From Portulaca oleracea (taxonomy: Eukaryota; Streptophyta; Magnoliopsida; Caryophyllales; Portulacaceae), in the NCBI GenBank assembly GCA_029582165.1, contig CM055884.1, positions 11,970,537-12,034,536 on the forward strand: a stretch of DNA of 64,000 nt. Direction: 5' to 3'. A program made the position numbers and the translations under genes. Positions 34,032-45,633 of this stretch are shown here, piece by piece; the first letter of the stretch is position 1; each line of letters opens with the position of its first letter. The notes beneath the pieces are model-generated. The model searched no databases and was not told where the DNA came from. It was given only the letters and a program-made list of their open reading frames with translations.

Positions 34032-34798
34032 TTAATGTAGAGCTGACAGAATTTTGTAAGAAACAAAATACCCGAATTGTCCGACCTGGGGCATAGATTT
34101 TTCGTCCAAAATTTGATATTGACCAAATGTTCAGACATAAGATTTCTTTTTCCTATTATCCGAATTTGATTTCGACTCGAATTTAGCGTCATCCGAATTG
34201 GCCGACTTGGCTTAACCCGAAATAAAACCAAGTTCAGGCTTGAATTTCTTGTCCCAATTTTGACATTGGTCGAATTTGTCGAACCCGAAAATACCTGGAC
34301 CTGATTTTTTACCAACGCTAATTTAATCCCAGCCAGGTATAGCGCTGACAAAAAATCAGGTCTGGGTAAATTGAAGTCGGTCAAAGTTAAAATTTGGATG
34401 AGAAACTAATGTCCAGATTCGGTTTTTATTCGAGTCAGACCGGGCCGGACAGTTCGGACTGTGCTAAATTTGGGTTCGGACAATAAAAGAAAAATATCAT
34501 GTCCAAATATACAATCAATATCAAAACTGGGATGAAGAATCTATGGCCGATTTTTCCGGGTAAGACAAAATTTTGTGGAAAAAAAACAAAAATATGGCCC
34601 CAACAAAGAGTGCAAACTAGTTTGTGGGCTTTCTCACAAGAGTGGGGTTGGGCCCGATTGAAGGAAAACAAAACACCCGCCAAGGCGCTAACCACTCGCA
34701 TTATCGGGCCGAGTCTCCAGTCGAGTCGGGTCGGATCTTGAGCAGTTCTATCTTCTTTCCTCCATTTCTTCCAGAAAAAAAATTCACACACAAAACTC
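34032..34798. other. Promoter-side flank of CLPR4, low complexity
   Basis: Degenerate words such as CCCGAATT, GTCCGA and GGGTCGG dominate 34030-34740, as in the 17530 and 49804 segments. Open frames here reflect that composition. The CLPR4 promoter must lie at its right end, which has no clear TATA box but a pyrimidine-rich patch (CTACTTCTCTCTCTCTCTAC) just before the ATG. Confidence 0.5.
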
Positions 34799-34818
34799 TA
34801 CTTCTCTCTCTCTCTACA

Positions 34819-37800
34819 ATGGCAGCCATGGCGTCTTCTCCTTCCTTCCTGAGCACGCGGGTGTTACCATCGTCTCCTCCGACTCACTCGCGACTCGCCG
34901 GAAATCGGCCGTCTTCGACTCTCCGAGCTTCTCTCTCCTCCAGTTTGCTCTCCCCGTTCGTCGGCGGCAGCGTCTGCGGCGACTTCTCCGGCCGCAAAAT
35001 CCGGCCGCAGTCTCTCCATCCGGCAAAATCTTCATCCCGCCCTAAGCGCGGCGTTGTTACCATGGTCCGTCGCTCTTTCCCCAATCTTTTTTTGCATTTC
35101 GGTGACAGGTTTTCGAATTTGAATGTTTGATGAATTCGTCTAGGGTTTGCGAGTGGTTGTTGCGTTTCTGTTTGGAGCGTTGTTTTGGTATTTGCGATTT
35201 GGTAGTTGAATGTTATGATTGTGGTGTTTTCCAGGATTGTTTTGTTTGTTGCTGTTCATTTTAGTATTTGTTTGACAAGGCTATTAGCCTGTTAGTATTC
35301 TGCGTTTTCATTGGTGCTTTTTTTTTTTTTTTTTGTAATTGCATTTTGGTCGTTGAATCTTGTGATTGTGGTGTTTTCCAGGATTGTTTGTTGCTGTTCA
35401 AGTGTTCATTAGTATGTGTTTGACTAGGCTATTAGGCTATTGGTATTGGTTTGTGTTTCGATCACAAATGAATGAGGGAATGCATAAAGATATGTATTCT
35501 GGGAAACTTTCAATGTTCAGTCACGCCTGGATGATTAGCTGGCCGCGCAGTGGGTAATTAGGCATATAATATGCTGGCAGTTTGGGTGAGCTTTGTTAAC
35601 TGTATTTTGTTTGTTATTGGTTTCACTTTTTGATGACTGTTAGCTTTGTTGAGTGGCTAAGTGTATGGTGGGCGATGGGGAAGTGTGAAGCATTGTTGTA
35701 GGAGATGAATGAGAGTAATGTAGTGTTGAATGTGGAAACCTGCAATATGTTGGTTGACATGCATTGGAAAGATAGAATGGTTGATTAAGTGAGAGCTATA
35801 CTTGAATTAGTGATTAGCAGAGGTGAATATCTGAATGTCATCACTTTACGATGCTCTTTTGGATGGATATTGTTTATGTGACCAAATGTATTGAAAGTGA
35901 CCATATTTGGCTTGCAGCCATTTTCCTCCATGACCTCCATCAACTCTACTGTCTCGTCTGTTTGGCCACTTATACAATATCCATCCAATAGAGTATTGTA
36001 ATTTTAGTGATGATATTAGGATATTTTTCGCTGCTACTCATGGATTCCAGTATAGCTCTTGCTTTATCAACCCCCCCAATCTTTCTAATGTATACAATTA
36101 CCAAACCATATTGTAGGTTTCTATATTCAAAGCTACATTATTCTTAGTTATCTTAGACAAAAATGTCGTTGCACCTCCCATTGGCCACTGTACACTTAGC
36201 CATGCTCAACAAAAATAACAGTTAACAGAAAGAGCAACTCATAACAAACATATAATCCCTCCCCTCCCCCTCCTACCTTTCAACGTTTCTGGAACAACTC
36301 TTCAGCTTTATGTTTGCTGAATTCATCTAGGTTTGGGTTTTTTAGCGATTGTGTTTTTATTGGAGAGCTTTTGGTAATTACATTTTGGTTGTTGAATGTT
36401 GTGTTTGTCTTATTGTTCAGGATTGCATGTTATTGTTCTTTGGTATTTTTTGAGAAGGCTACTAGTATTCATTAGTGTTTCGATCATTAAAGGATAAGGG
36501 AACGTGTAAGGGTAGGTATTCTGGGAAACCGTCAATGTTCAATCATGTTTGGATGAGCTATTTGTATGATTAGGCATGTAGCATGCTTGCAACTTGGGCG
36601 AGCTGATGTTAATTAGATTATTTTGGTGGCTGATGGGGAAGTGAAGTGCAAAGGAATCGTTTTTTGAGAGTAATGTAGCTCTGAGTGTGGAAACCTACAA
36701 TATGCTGATTGACATGCATTGTAAAGATGAAAGGTTTGATAGTTATACTCCAACTCATGATTACTATAGGTGGATATCCTAATATCATCACTTTACAATG
36801 CTCTTTTGGATTAATATTGTTGATGTGACCAATTATATGTGATCACCTTTGGTTTGTTGCCATTTCTCTCCATGACCTCCATCAACTCTACTACCTCATT
36901 CATTTGGCCACACATACAATATCCATCTAGGAGAGCATTGTAATTGATGACATTAGGATATTCACCTCTATTAATCACAGATTCAAGTATAGCTCTCGCT
37001 CACTTCATCAACCCTTCCATCTGTAAGTTGTCAATGAACATATTATAGGTCTCCACATTCAAAGCCCCATTATTCTCAATCTTCTTGGACTAGTAGTCCT
37101 TTGCACCTCTTCTCACCACCTGGCACTTACTCCACTTAGCCCACTCTCATCAAAAGTAATGGTTAGTAGAAAACACAACTGACAGCGAGCACATGTAGTA
37201 GTTAGCTCTTGTGGTATAACACAATCTGCTTTGTGTTTTTGAACACTTTTTTCGAAAGGTAAGCTAGAAATGTATTGACTTCACAATAATGCTTCTTCCC
37301 CCCTTCCCCCCCCCCCTTTTCGGAAATCGAAATTGCACCTGGAAGTTTATAAGATGTGATGAGGCTGTCTTGTAAATTTAAATTGTTCAAGGGGGAAATC
37401 TGGAATGTCTGGAAAATTATAAGAAAGGCGGTGAGAACCTCTAAAGATCTTGGAAACAAAGGCTCATTATGCACCACTTTAAGGGCTATTTCAAAAGATC
37501 AGAGTATATGTCAAGCGGTACCTGCAGCCTTCAAGACTACAGATTCAAAAACAATTTACATATTCAGGGACTATTCTGAAAATTTTGGAATGAATTGAAC
37601 CACCATAGTACCCATTCATTTGGCATTGTGGGAACATTTAGGGATTTCTTCTTACAAGTAATGACTTGCAACTCTCCTTGTTTTGGGAATGATCATTATG
37701 GTTTGGTTAAATTGGTTTAGCATCCCAGCCATTAACAACAGTTGTTAGTTTGTTCTGCTCGAAATTCTTGTTCCCATTGTCCCGTCTCCTTGTTAAAATT

Positions 37801-40606
37801 GGCAGTACTTACACAAGAATTCATTATGTTGGCTGTTCGTAGAACGACCTTAGGTATTATAGCATGGTTCATACAAGTATACAACTCATACAGTTTATAA
37901 TTTACTTTGTTTTACCTGGGCCCCAAGAAAAGGCTAATCAATTGATTCACCCCTTTCCTTTTCTTGTTTCTGGAGTGAAGTTTTCTCATCTTCTGATGTA
38001 TTTAGCTGGTGCATTCATGTTGCTAGGTCATACCTTTCTCAAGGGGAAGTGCTTGGGAACAGCCACCACCAGATTTGGCCTCTTACTTGTACAAGAATAG
38101 GATAGTTTACTTGGGGATGTCTCTCGTCCCTTCTGTGACCGAGTTGATACTTGCAGAATTCCTTTATCTTCAATACGAGGATGAGGAGAAGCCAATTTAC
38201 CTTTATATAAATTCGACAGGTACCACAAAGGTGAGCTCTCCCCACTTTTATTCTTTGTCAAATTTTGGATTATGTGAAAGGGCTCCACTGCAACTCCAAT
38301 TTTCTTCTTCAAGGTGGATTGTTAGTTTGTGTAGATATTTTTGTTAACACATTTCATTAAAGATTAAATGAAGCAGTCTATATCACAGAGGGAAAAGGTT
38401 TGTTGCTTTCAACTATGTGGTTATACCAAAAATGAAGTTTATAGTTACCACATGCTGACATTATCATTTGAGTGATTCATAAAAATGCCTTTTTGTGCTC
38501 AATAAGGAGTGTGCTTTCTGGAGATGAGACTATTGCTCTTTATAAGCATTGCTGCCGCTGTTTAAATGTGTGTGCCCCATGCAGTGAGTGCCTCTATATG
38601 ACTCTTGACATTGTGGCTGTTGATTTGTTTATAAGGGTAAAATTGCATGGATATGCATATCAGCTGACCTGCTTCAGTGGTCATCACTGGGGTGGTAGTT
38701 GGTGTCATCTATTCTAGCTTATCCATACCTTTAATCGTGTGGATATAGGTTTTATCATTTTATGTGGGTAGTTTTTTAGGGGTTAAGTTTGAAGATTGAG
38801 AAATCTACAACTGCGGGTGATTGAAAAAAATAATAATAAAAATGTGATAGCCTTTCTGTTATTATTGCTTTGATAGCCTTTCTGTTATTATTGCTTATAT
38901 TGTTGCTTTATTCATATAGTCTTATTCAATTTTCTAATATATTGTGTTTGTGGATTATTTATGTGATCATCTTTTCTTTTTGTAGGGAGGCGAGAAGTTG
39001 GGATATGAAACGGAGGCATTTGCAATATATGATGTAATGAGGTTGTAATTTACGTGTTTATAATTTGCCTATTAGCATTATGTGTCACTGATCACAATTC
39101 ACAAGCATACTTCTCTTAGTGCCTCTCATTAGGCTTCTGACTAGGGCTGTGTGAACAGATGATGACATGAACCTTAGGTTTGCCATGGTAAGGAGGCTAT
39201 TTCTGTTACTTTTCAGGGTTTAGGCTCGTCAATGTCAAGAAGAAGTACGAAACTATTAACAGTTTGACACATGGAACCATTTTGATTTGGTCCATGATAG
39301 TTCAAAGCTGATAAGTTTCCCATAGACAAACCGTGACTTCCTCATTTCCATGTTTTACTTGTATGAAGTTTCTGTAATCTGATACTTGTTACTACTATAC
39401 CCCCTTTTTTAGCTGTAAATTTGCTTATATATGTGCTCCTTTCTATGAATGCCCTAGAAAATATCTCAGTTTTTCCCCTGAGGATTTTTGGTATTACTCC
39501 TTTTCTATCTACTAGTTATGAAGAAGCCTTTTGATCTCTCAAATGCAGTTTCCTTTAGTGCTGATCTCTCTGTGTGCCCAGGTATGTCAAGCCACCTATT
39601 TTCACTCTATGCGTAGGCAATGCCTGGGGAGAAGCTGCGTTGCTTTTGGCTTCAGGTTCCAAGGGGAATCGTGCAGCTCTGCCATCTTCTACTATAATGA
39701 TAAGACAGGTCATTGGTTGATTAGTAATTATTTCTCAGTCTGTTCTATAAATTTTGATACCGCTACATGGATTTGATCTAATTGCTTGAAGGCTTCTAAC
39801 TGATTGTTTTTCTATTTTTTTAAATTTCTGTAGCCAATTGCGAGGTTTCAAGGTCAGGCAACTGATGTTGACCTTGCCAGGAAAGAAATAAAGAACGTGA
39901 AGACAGAATTGGTAATGCTGGAGTACTTGCTATTTGTTGTTAGTTATTGATTTAACCGCATAAGGATATGATTATATTTGCTTGCAAGTTTTCAGTTTTA
40001 TATTATGTGATTATTCTCTGTCAGTGTGGGGTTGTGGATAGTTTTGTTGCTCAATTGTGTTTCAAGTCTGCACTGCTTTCATTAGTTCCATACCGCTTTA
40101 TTACAACGAGATGAAAGTTTCATAGCCTTCTGGTTTATGCCTTTGATTCATGCCACAAAATCCCGTTCTAGAATCAATTATTGTTTAAACGATGGGCATT
40201 GAGGATGAAATTTATCACGTCTTCTTGAAGGTTAAGCTCTACTCGAGACATATTGGAAAGACCCCTGAAGAAATTGAAGCTGACATCCGGCGGCCAAAAT
40301 ACTTCAGTCCCAGTGAGGCTGTTGAGTATGGTATCATTGATAAGGTACTATCACAGGGAATATTGCTCCTTTTGGGTCCCCACCCCTGGGGCAGATTTTC
40401 ATCTGAACACCCCCCCCCCAAAAAAAAAAGAAAAGAAAAGAAAAGAAAGAAGCGAATGAAAAAACTACCTTTCCCCCCCTGAAAGATTAATAATTCATGT
40501 CCTCATGCATGTATTTCCGACGAATGCCGCACAGGTTCTCTACAATGAAAGGAGCACAGAGGACAAGGGAGTTATTGCAGACCTGAAGAAAGCACAATTT
40601 ATCTAA
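34819..40606 (+). CDS. CLPR4: ClpR4, non-proteolytic subunit of the plastid Clp protease core
   Basis: Seven exons: 34819-35064, 38027-38230, 38986-39041, 39582-39708, 39834-39911, 40231-40344, 40535-40606. All phases close to give 298 residues; Arabidopsis CLPR4 is about 305 from memory. Residues 1 to about 75 are Ser/Arg-rich, a plastid transit peptide. The ClpP fold follows, with PPDLASYLYKNRIVYLGMSL, YLYINSTGTTK and GYVKPP-like (here RYVKPP). The catalytic Ser position is Gly185 (GNAWGE instead of GxAAS) and the His position is Arg210 (IMIRQP instead of IMIHQP), so it is a structural ClpR subunit. In the family it sits in the ClpP1-ClpR1-4 heptameric ring. Intron 1 is 3 kb and holds PPR-derived inverted repeats. 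Next to EXLB genes on the same strand. Confidence 0.95.
35655..36205. repeat. PPR-derived inverted repeat (hairpin) 1 in CLPR4 intron 1
   Basis: The arm at 35655-35873 reads in + sense AATGTGGAAACCTGCAATAT, GACATGCATTGGAAAGAT, AGAGCTATACTTGAATTAGT and GATGGATATTGT. The arm at about 35965-36205 holds the same order on the minus strand (ATAGAAACCTACAATATGG, AGAGCTATACTGGAATCCAT). The minus strand at 35988-35880 encodes PPR motif residues (ETVELMEVMEENGCKPNMVT). Stops disrupt both arms. A transcript of the intron could fold into a long imperfect stem with a loop of about 90 nt. Confidence 0.78.
36605..37150. repeat. PPR-derived inverted repeat (hairpin) 2 in CLPR4 intron 1
   Basis: The arm at 36605-36825 contains GTGGAAACCTACAATATGCT, GACATGCATTGTAAAGATGA and GGTGGATATCCTAATATCAT. 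The arm at about 36920-37150 is its inverted homologue (minus strand GTGGAGACCTATAATATGTT, GGTGAATATCCTAATGTCAT). The minus strand reads PPR residues (NVETYNMFID, AILESVINRGEYPNV, NALLDGYCMCGQMNE). It is a diverged duplicate of hairpin 1. Confidence 0.78.
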
Positions 40607-41994
40607 ATTCCTATGAACATACAATTGGTTGTCATGACTGTGCTTCAGGTGAAATTTCAGATCTTACTAACCTTCTCATTATTTGGGGATGATGGCAATG
40701 GCCATGTTGAAATTTCTTTTATTTGTCTGACTGATGGGTACACTCATCACTATCCACGACCTAGTTGGTAGGACCGTCCTTTCCCGTGGTCTGGGAGCTG
40801 AAAATGTGCAACCTTACCCATGAATGCCTGACTATAGTTTAGCTGTTTGGCTGCAAGTTTCTTAAAACCAACACTTAATTTGGAGGTTAACATTTGGGTG
40901 CTCTTAGCTTTGTACAGTATAGCATGTTGATTTCCTCTTGAGGTCTACACCTGTTTCAAGGTTCTGAGTTCTGACTTTTGATGCTGGCTTAGTTGACTTT
41001 GTTTTGGGCGCCCTCAACTTTGTCATCTTATTTGAAAATTCTTGAGAGTCATTTGTTCACGGTGGTGAGGGCGGTCTACTTTTGGGTCATGCAGTACTGA
41101 ATCAATGTCTTATTTAACTCTTTCGTCTCCTGTTGTTTGCTATTAAGTAGCAGCTTGTTGATGCGTTTTAGCATTTTCATCTTGTTTGGATCTTTCTTCA
41201 AGAACAGTGCCAAAAGCCCCGTAGATCAACTGGTGGGTATTGTGCAATCTTTTAGTTTGCATAGGGAGTTTAAATTGTATGCATGTGGTTTTTGAGAGCT
41301 AGAATGAAAATAAAGTTTTGAAACAGCTGCAAATACACCGAAGCAGACGTGTTAAAAAAAGGAATGAACTAGATGATACTACCATTGCCGTCTGTTATGT
41401 ATCCAGGAGATAGTGCTGTTCTGTTTGCTTTTGATTTTGGTATATGTGTTACATGTCATGCTATCATACTTTTGCAAAATTGCAAGTGCATCATGTCTTG
41501 TGGGTGCTCATTGAGGCCAGCTGTTGGCGATCCCTGCATTCTGGATAGCAAATGCTACCGGGGTCCTAATTCTATTATGCTGTGAATTTATGATTAAAGG
41601 CGTCAATGAAGCAAAATGGCCTTCAAAATATCATATTCATTTGTTAGACCCCACCATTAAAAAAAGATGTATGCGCTTTTCAGAGTCTATTGTCCTTTAA
41701 GCTTGCAGGTCTGGATATAGGATGTTCTAAATTTGAGCCTATGCAGCATTTTCTAGAAGATTATTGCACCTTCAGTGCCAAGTGGGGGCATCTGGTGGTT
41801 CTGGAAAAGGGAAGCACTTATATAATGGTTTTATGGCCTGTCCACTTCATGTGCCTATAATAAAATGAAGCCAGGTCCCTGGTTCTGGACTTCTGGAATT
41901 TCTTCCTTTTTCTGCTTTTGTTTTGTATAGATGGATTAATTGGGGTACTTCTTCAAAATTCGTTGATGCTTTGATTGACAATGACCTTTCTGTT
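40607..41994. other. CLPR4 3' UTR and downstream flank
   Basis: The first few hundred bases after the TAA at 40604 are presumably 3' UTR. No second gene is recognisable. A 70-codon frame at 41373 has no supporting features. Confidence 0.5.
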
Positions 41995-42763
41995 ACTACC
42001 AACATATACCTCCTTATAAAATAAGGATTTTACCCTCCATGTTTGGGAAATGTTAATTACCATTACCCAACCTAACAAATAGTAAATACAATAAATATGA
42101 TACATAACCATTGTTGATATCATTTATATACTTTTTCAGATTTACTTAGTCAACTTAAGTGGTGAAAGTTTGAAATTACCCTACATTTAAAATTTCCTCC
42201 TTCCGCAATTTTTCTTTTATACCCTTAGGTACAACCTCCTATGATGCTGCTGCTGATGATGATGAATATGATTCTGATACTGATACACCTTGCCAGGTGG
42301 AGCCACTGCTACTGTTTCGCCGGCATTAACTCATACTCATCATTCAATACAATGTTTTCATTCATTCTATTTCATCGTCTCCTCCCTTCTTATTAATTTG
42401 ATTGGTATTTGTTTCGTAACTTTCGTTTGGTTTCTGTTGCCAATTCTCATCACTTCTCAACAATCAAGATGAGTACCATGTCTCAATCTATGCTTGCTCA
42501 TGCAAAACCCGAGCACCTTCCGATCAATGCCAATTCCTAAAGCTTAGACTTTTTGAGTACTTTTGTATTTTCGTCTAAGCCTTTAGTATTTTAGTCTTTT
42601 CAATTAAAATATGGAGGTTATTTTCGTCAAACCAAATAAAATTACAAGGGCAAACATGTCCTACATAAACAGTAAAGGTTAGGTTGGGTAATTAACATTT
42701 CCCAAATGTGGAGGGTAAAATCCTCATTTTACAAAAATTTGGGAGATGTATATGTTATTAGTT
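41995..42763. mobile_element. MULE-like TIR element with 9-bp target duplication
   Basis: A 769-bp element. The left end (CCAACATATACCTCC, AGGATTTTACCCTCCATGTT, GGGAAATGTTAATTACC) and right end are inverted over about 80 bp. It is flanked by CTTTCTGTT at 41986-41994 and 42764-42772. The centre has a short coding-like acidic stretch (about 42240-42296, ending CTTGCCAG/GTGGAG like an exon donor) and a C/T-rich segment, so it may carry a captured gene piece. No transposase. Confidence 0.82.
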
Positions 42764-42772
42764 CTTTCTGTT

Positions 42773-45531
42773 CCTTGTTTAAGTTCATCTAACCATAAGA
42801 AAGAGTTCATTATGCCTAATAAACTCATTCTATTCCTTTCTGCCCCACCATTTCACAATGTGCATTCATGATATACACCTTTACTAGGACTTCTCTCTGG
42901 AATGAACATGTGTACACATTCCCAATTCCATCTAAAATGTTTCTCCTTGTTATTATCTGTTGGACTCATTATTGTTATTATTATTTCTAATGCATTCTTT
43001 CTTCTAATTTTAATCCCTAAAAAATGTTTTAAATGTTGAACAATGATGTCTATTGAGGTAAGGTTGCGTACATCCAGACATGGGACCCACAGTAGGTGTT
43101 AGAAGTTTTTTCCAGTTTTATTGGTGGTTTTCTTGAAAACGGCTTCCTGTGTTCGGGTAAGAGCGCTTACATCTTGGTATTCCAAACATATATTGGGGGC
43201 GAACCCGCATTTGGTAGCACTGTAGTTATGAAATTTGTGTTCATATGGATTTCCTTCAATCAACTTAGATGTACAATTTACTATGTCAGAGAAAGAGCTT
43301 GAATTTCCACCATCATGTAAGATATGCCCAAATTTTTTGCAGGAATACACGAGCGAGTACATGAACTACCAAGTGCTAGCCTAGTATCAGATGATGTCTC
43401 GAGTTACACTCACATGTCCCCTTGAACTGTAATTGAGTGCTATCATGGACACTTCGCCGCAACTGTCGTGGGTTGATGAAAGAAGAGGCTTATGTGATGG
43501 CAAAAGGGATTAGCATTAACACATATGCTTGTTTTTGGTTGCCTTGGATAGCCCTAGCCTTGGTGAATGTAGTTGTATATTTTCATTTGCATCATTGTAT
43601 TAGGTATGCTTTAAATTTGGGGATATTTGATGTCAATTGTGTTTGCATTGTTGTCAAAATGTGTTTGTTCATCCGTCTATGTGCTATTTCAAGTGAAGCT
43701 CTATTAGACTCTGTATTAGCGGGACCTACATTGGGAGGAGTAAGTAGCAGTTGGCACTGTGACGCAATGAATAAGTATACATGATCTTAGCTACTGAGTT
43801 ACTAAAAATTTTTATGGATAATGTACCCAGATGTATTTTCTGTTCAATTTTGATGAGTTGGAAACTCCACTATTATATGAGACATGGACACATAATTGTT
43901 GCCCATACTTGGGTGGATTAGGGTTGGGCAAGATAGCAACTGTGCACAGAAGGCATTTTGAATCCTATTGTAAACATGTGTGATTACAAGTTATGTATTT
44001 GAGTGCATTTGATAGGTCAAAAGTTCTAGGAAATGGTCAATTTTTTTAAGTTGACTTTTTCCTTATGTTTGGTTATATTTTGACCTTTGGAAAAACTTTA
44101 TAGGGGTTCATAATTTTCCATCTTTACTTAGGGAAAATTCGGGGGGGGGGGGGGGGTGGAGTAAGGGGAATTTTTTTTGGGATTCTTACCAAAAACTCTC
44201 TTAATTAGATTTTGGAAAATTTGAGGAAATTTATCTGACATATGTAATAATATGTTACATGGAACAATCATCTTTAGATTCATACAAAAAGTGCCTTATA
44301 AAAGTGAATTACAATAATGTTTTTCTAGAAATATATTTATAAAAAGTGATTGTCAAACAAAATATTGAAGACCGTAAAAAGTTAAGAGTTGAGGAGGAAG
44401 TACTCGATAATGGCAGCTAGTCACCTACAAAGGTAGTAGTTTAGTTGGTGACCATCAATTTCCTCAATTTGCAAGCTCACTATTCACATATATAGAAATT
44501 GTGAGGTGGATGCATTAGACTTTTGCCCATTTCTCTTGGATCTTTTGTGAGTTGCAATAGCAAGCATACCTTGCATTTTAAGGGAAAGGAAGTTAGTTTA
44601 TCTTCACCTATTTACTTTATGAACAGTAAGATAGTTAATTGATCGAGTTTTTAATTTCAGGGAGAATTAACAAATTCAGCAGTTCAAAGATGAGAGGTAA
44701 ATATCAAACTATATATGACGAGCATTATTCTTTAATCTCACAATTTTCATATATAAATTCTTGACTTCCATCAAAGTTTGATCTTTAATAAGAAGCTTAA
44801 AAGATCGGGTGACGCCACCTCCTCTTTGGTAGATGAAGTTGGTTTGTGGTGATTAAAGGCGATGATTAGTTGATTGATTGCCACATAATACATCAAAGAG
44901 GTAGTAGTCAAGTGACAGTCATCCCCCTTATCTTACCTTTCCACCAAGGTTTAAGTCTTGAAGGGGGAAAAAAAATCCCACTAGATGGAAATTGTTGGGT
45001 TGATGGATCATACTTGTCATGGGCAGTTTGATACTCAAATCCTCGAGAATTATTAGATGATGAAGCACCCAGACTATGGGGCAGGGGTGAAAGAGACATA
45101 CTGGAGCCGTGGAGCCTTTAGTGGTTTATGGTATGGAAGGAGGAAGGACGCACACAAATGTGATCAGGGCACTCAAGAAGAAAAATTAAAGACTATGATA
45201 CAAAGTAGAATTGCACTTGGATTGGGATCGTCGGACCTAGTCCTAATCGAAAACAAGATTGGAACCATGGGACCAGATTCTGGCAGGATCCGAGGTTGGG
45301 ACCGTGTTCTTAGTATTTTTGCTTACCTCTATAGTTAATTAAGCAGAAAAGACAAAAAGTAAAAACCCAAATAAAGTTTTTGAAAGGTTAGTTATAATAT
45401 GGTTCATTTTAAAAAGAGAAGACACTAGCATGCACCAATTAAGACCTACTAGTCTCAATTTTTAGCCATTCTAGTAAGGGAAAAAAGTGGTTAATAATTC
45501 TTGATATTTTGAAAGATCCAATCCCAGCTCC
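42773..45531. other. Intergenic between CLPR4 and the expansin-like genes
   Basis: No gene recognised in 2.7 kb. Weak fragments of the SINE-like family occur near 43056 (AAGGTTGCGTACATCCAGAC) and 43716 (TTAGCGGGACCTACATTGGG). A G-run lies at about 44141-44156. Open frames at 43437-43784 and 45057-45338 show no domain or splice support. The right end holds the EXLB promoter. Confidence 0.5.
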
Positions 45532-45540
45532 TATAAATAT
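45532..45540 (+). promoter_or_regulatory. TATA box of the first expansin-like B gene
   Basis: TATAAATAT lies 102 bp upstream of the ATG at 45634. A closely similar CCCTATAAATAG lies 116 bp upstream of the second gene, supporting a shared promoter layout. Confidence 0.7.
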
Positions 45541-45633
45541 CTAAAGCTTAAAGCCTTCATTTTTCACCATTCTCTTAGTTACTTAAGCTCATAAATTGTC
45601 ATTTTTCATTATTCATTCTAGAAGAAATTAACT

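Larger units (their letters stand above)
35120..37200. repeat. Direct duplication within CLPR4 intron 1
   Basis: Two diverged copies, about 35120-36290 and 36310-37200, start with TGATGAATTCGTCTAGG / GCTGAATTCATCTAGG. Both include ATTCTGGGAAAC(T/C)xTCAATGTTCA and a PPR-derived inverted repeat. Part of the first copy (GTGATTGTGGTGTTTTCCAG) is itself repeated at about 35215 and 35361. So the intron expanded by stepwise duplication. Confidence 0.75.

Noticed and set aside
33971..34384. 137-codon minus-strand open frame
   Set aside because: It is composed of degenerate CCCGAATT/GTCCGA words, the same low-complexity class as other intergenic segments, and has no domain.
43437..43784. 115-codon open frame with hydrophobic segments
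   Set aside because: No start context, splice partner or family resemblance. It overlaps a weak SINE-like fragment near 43716.
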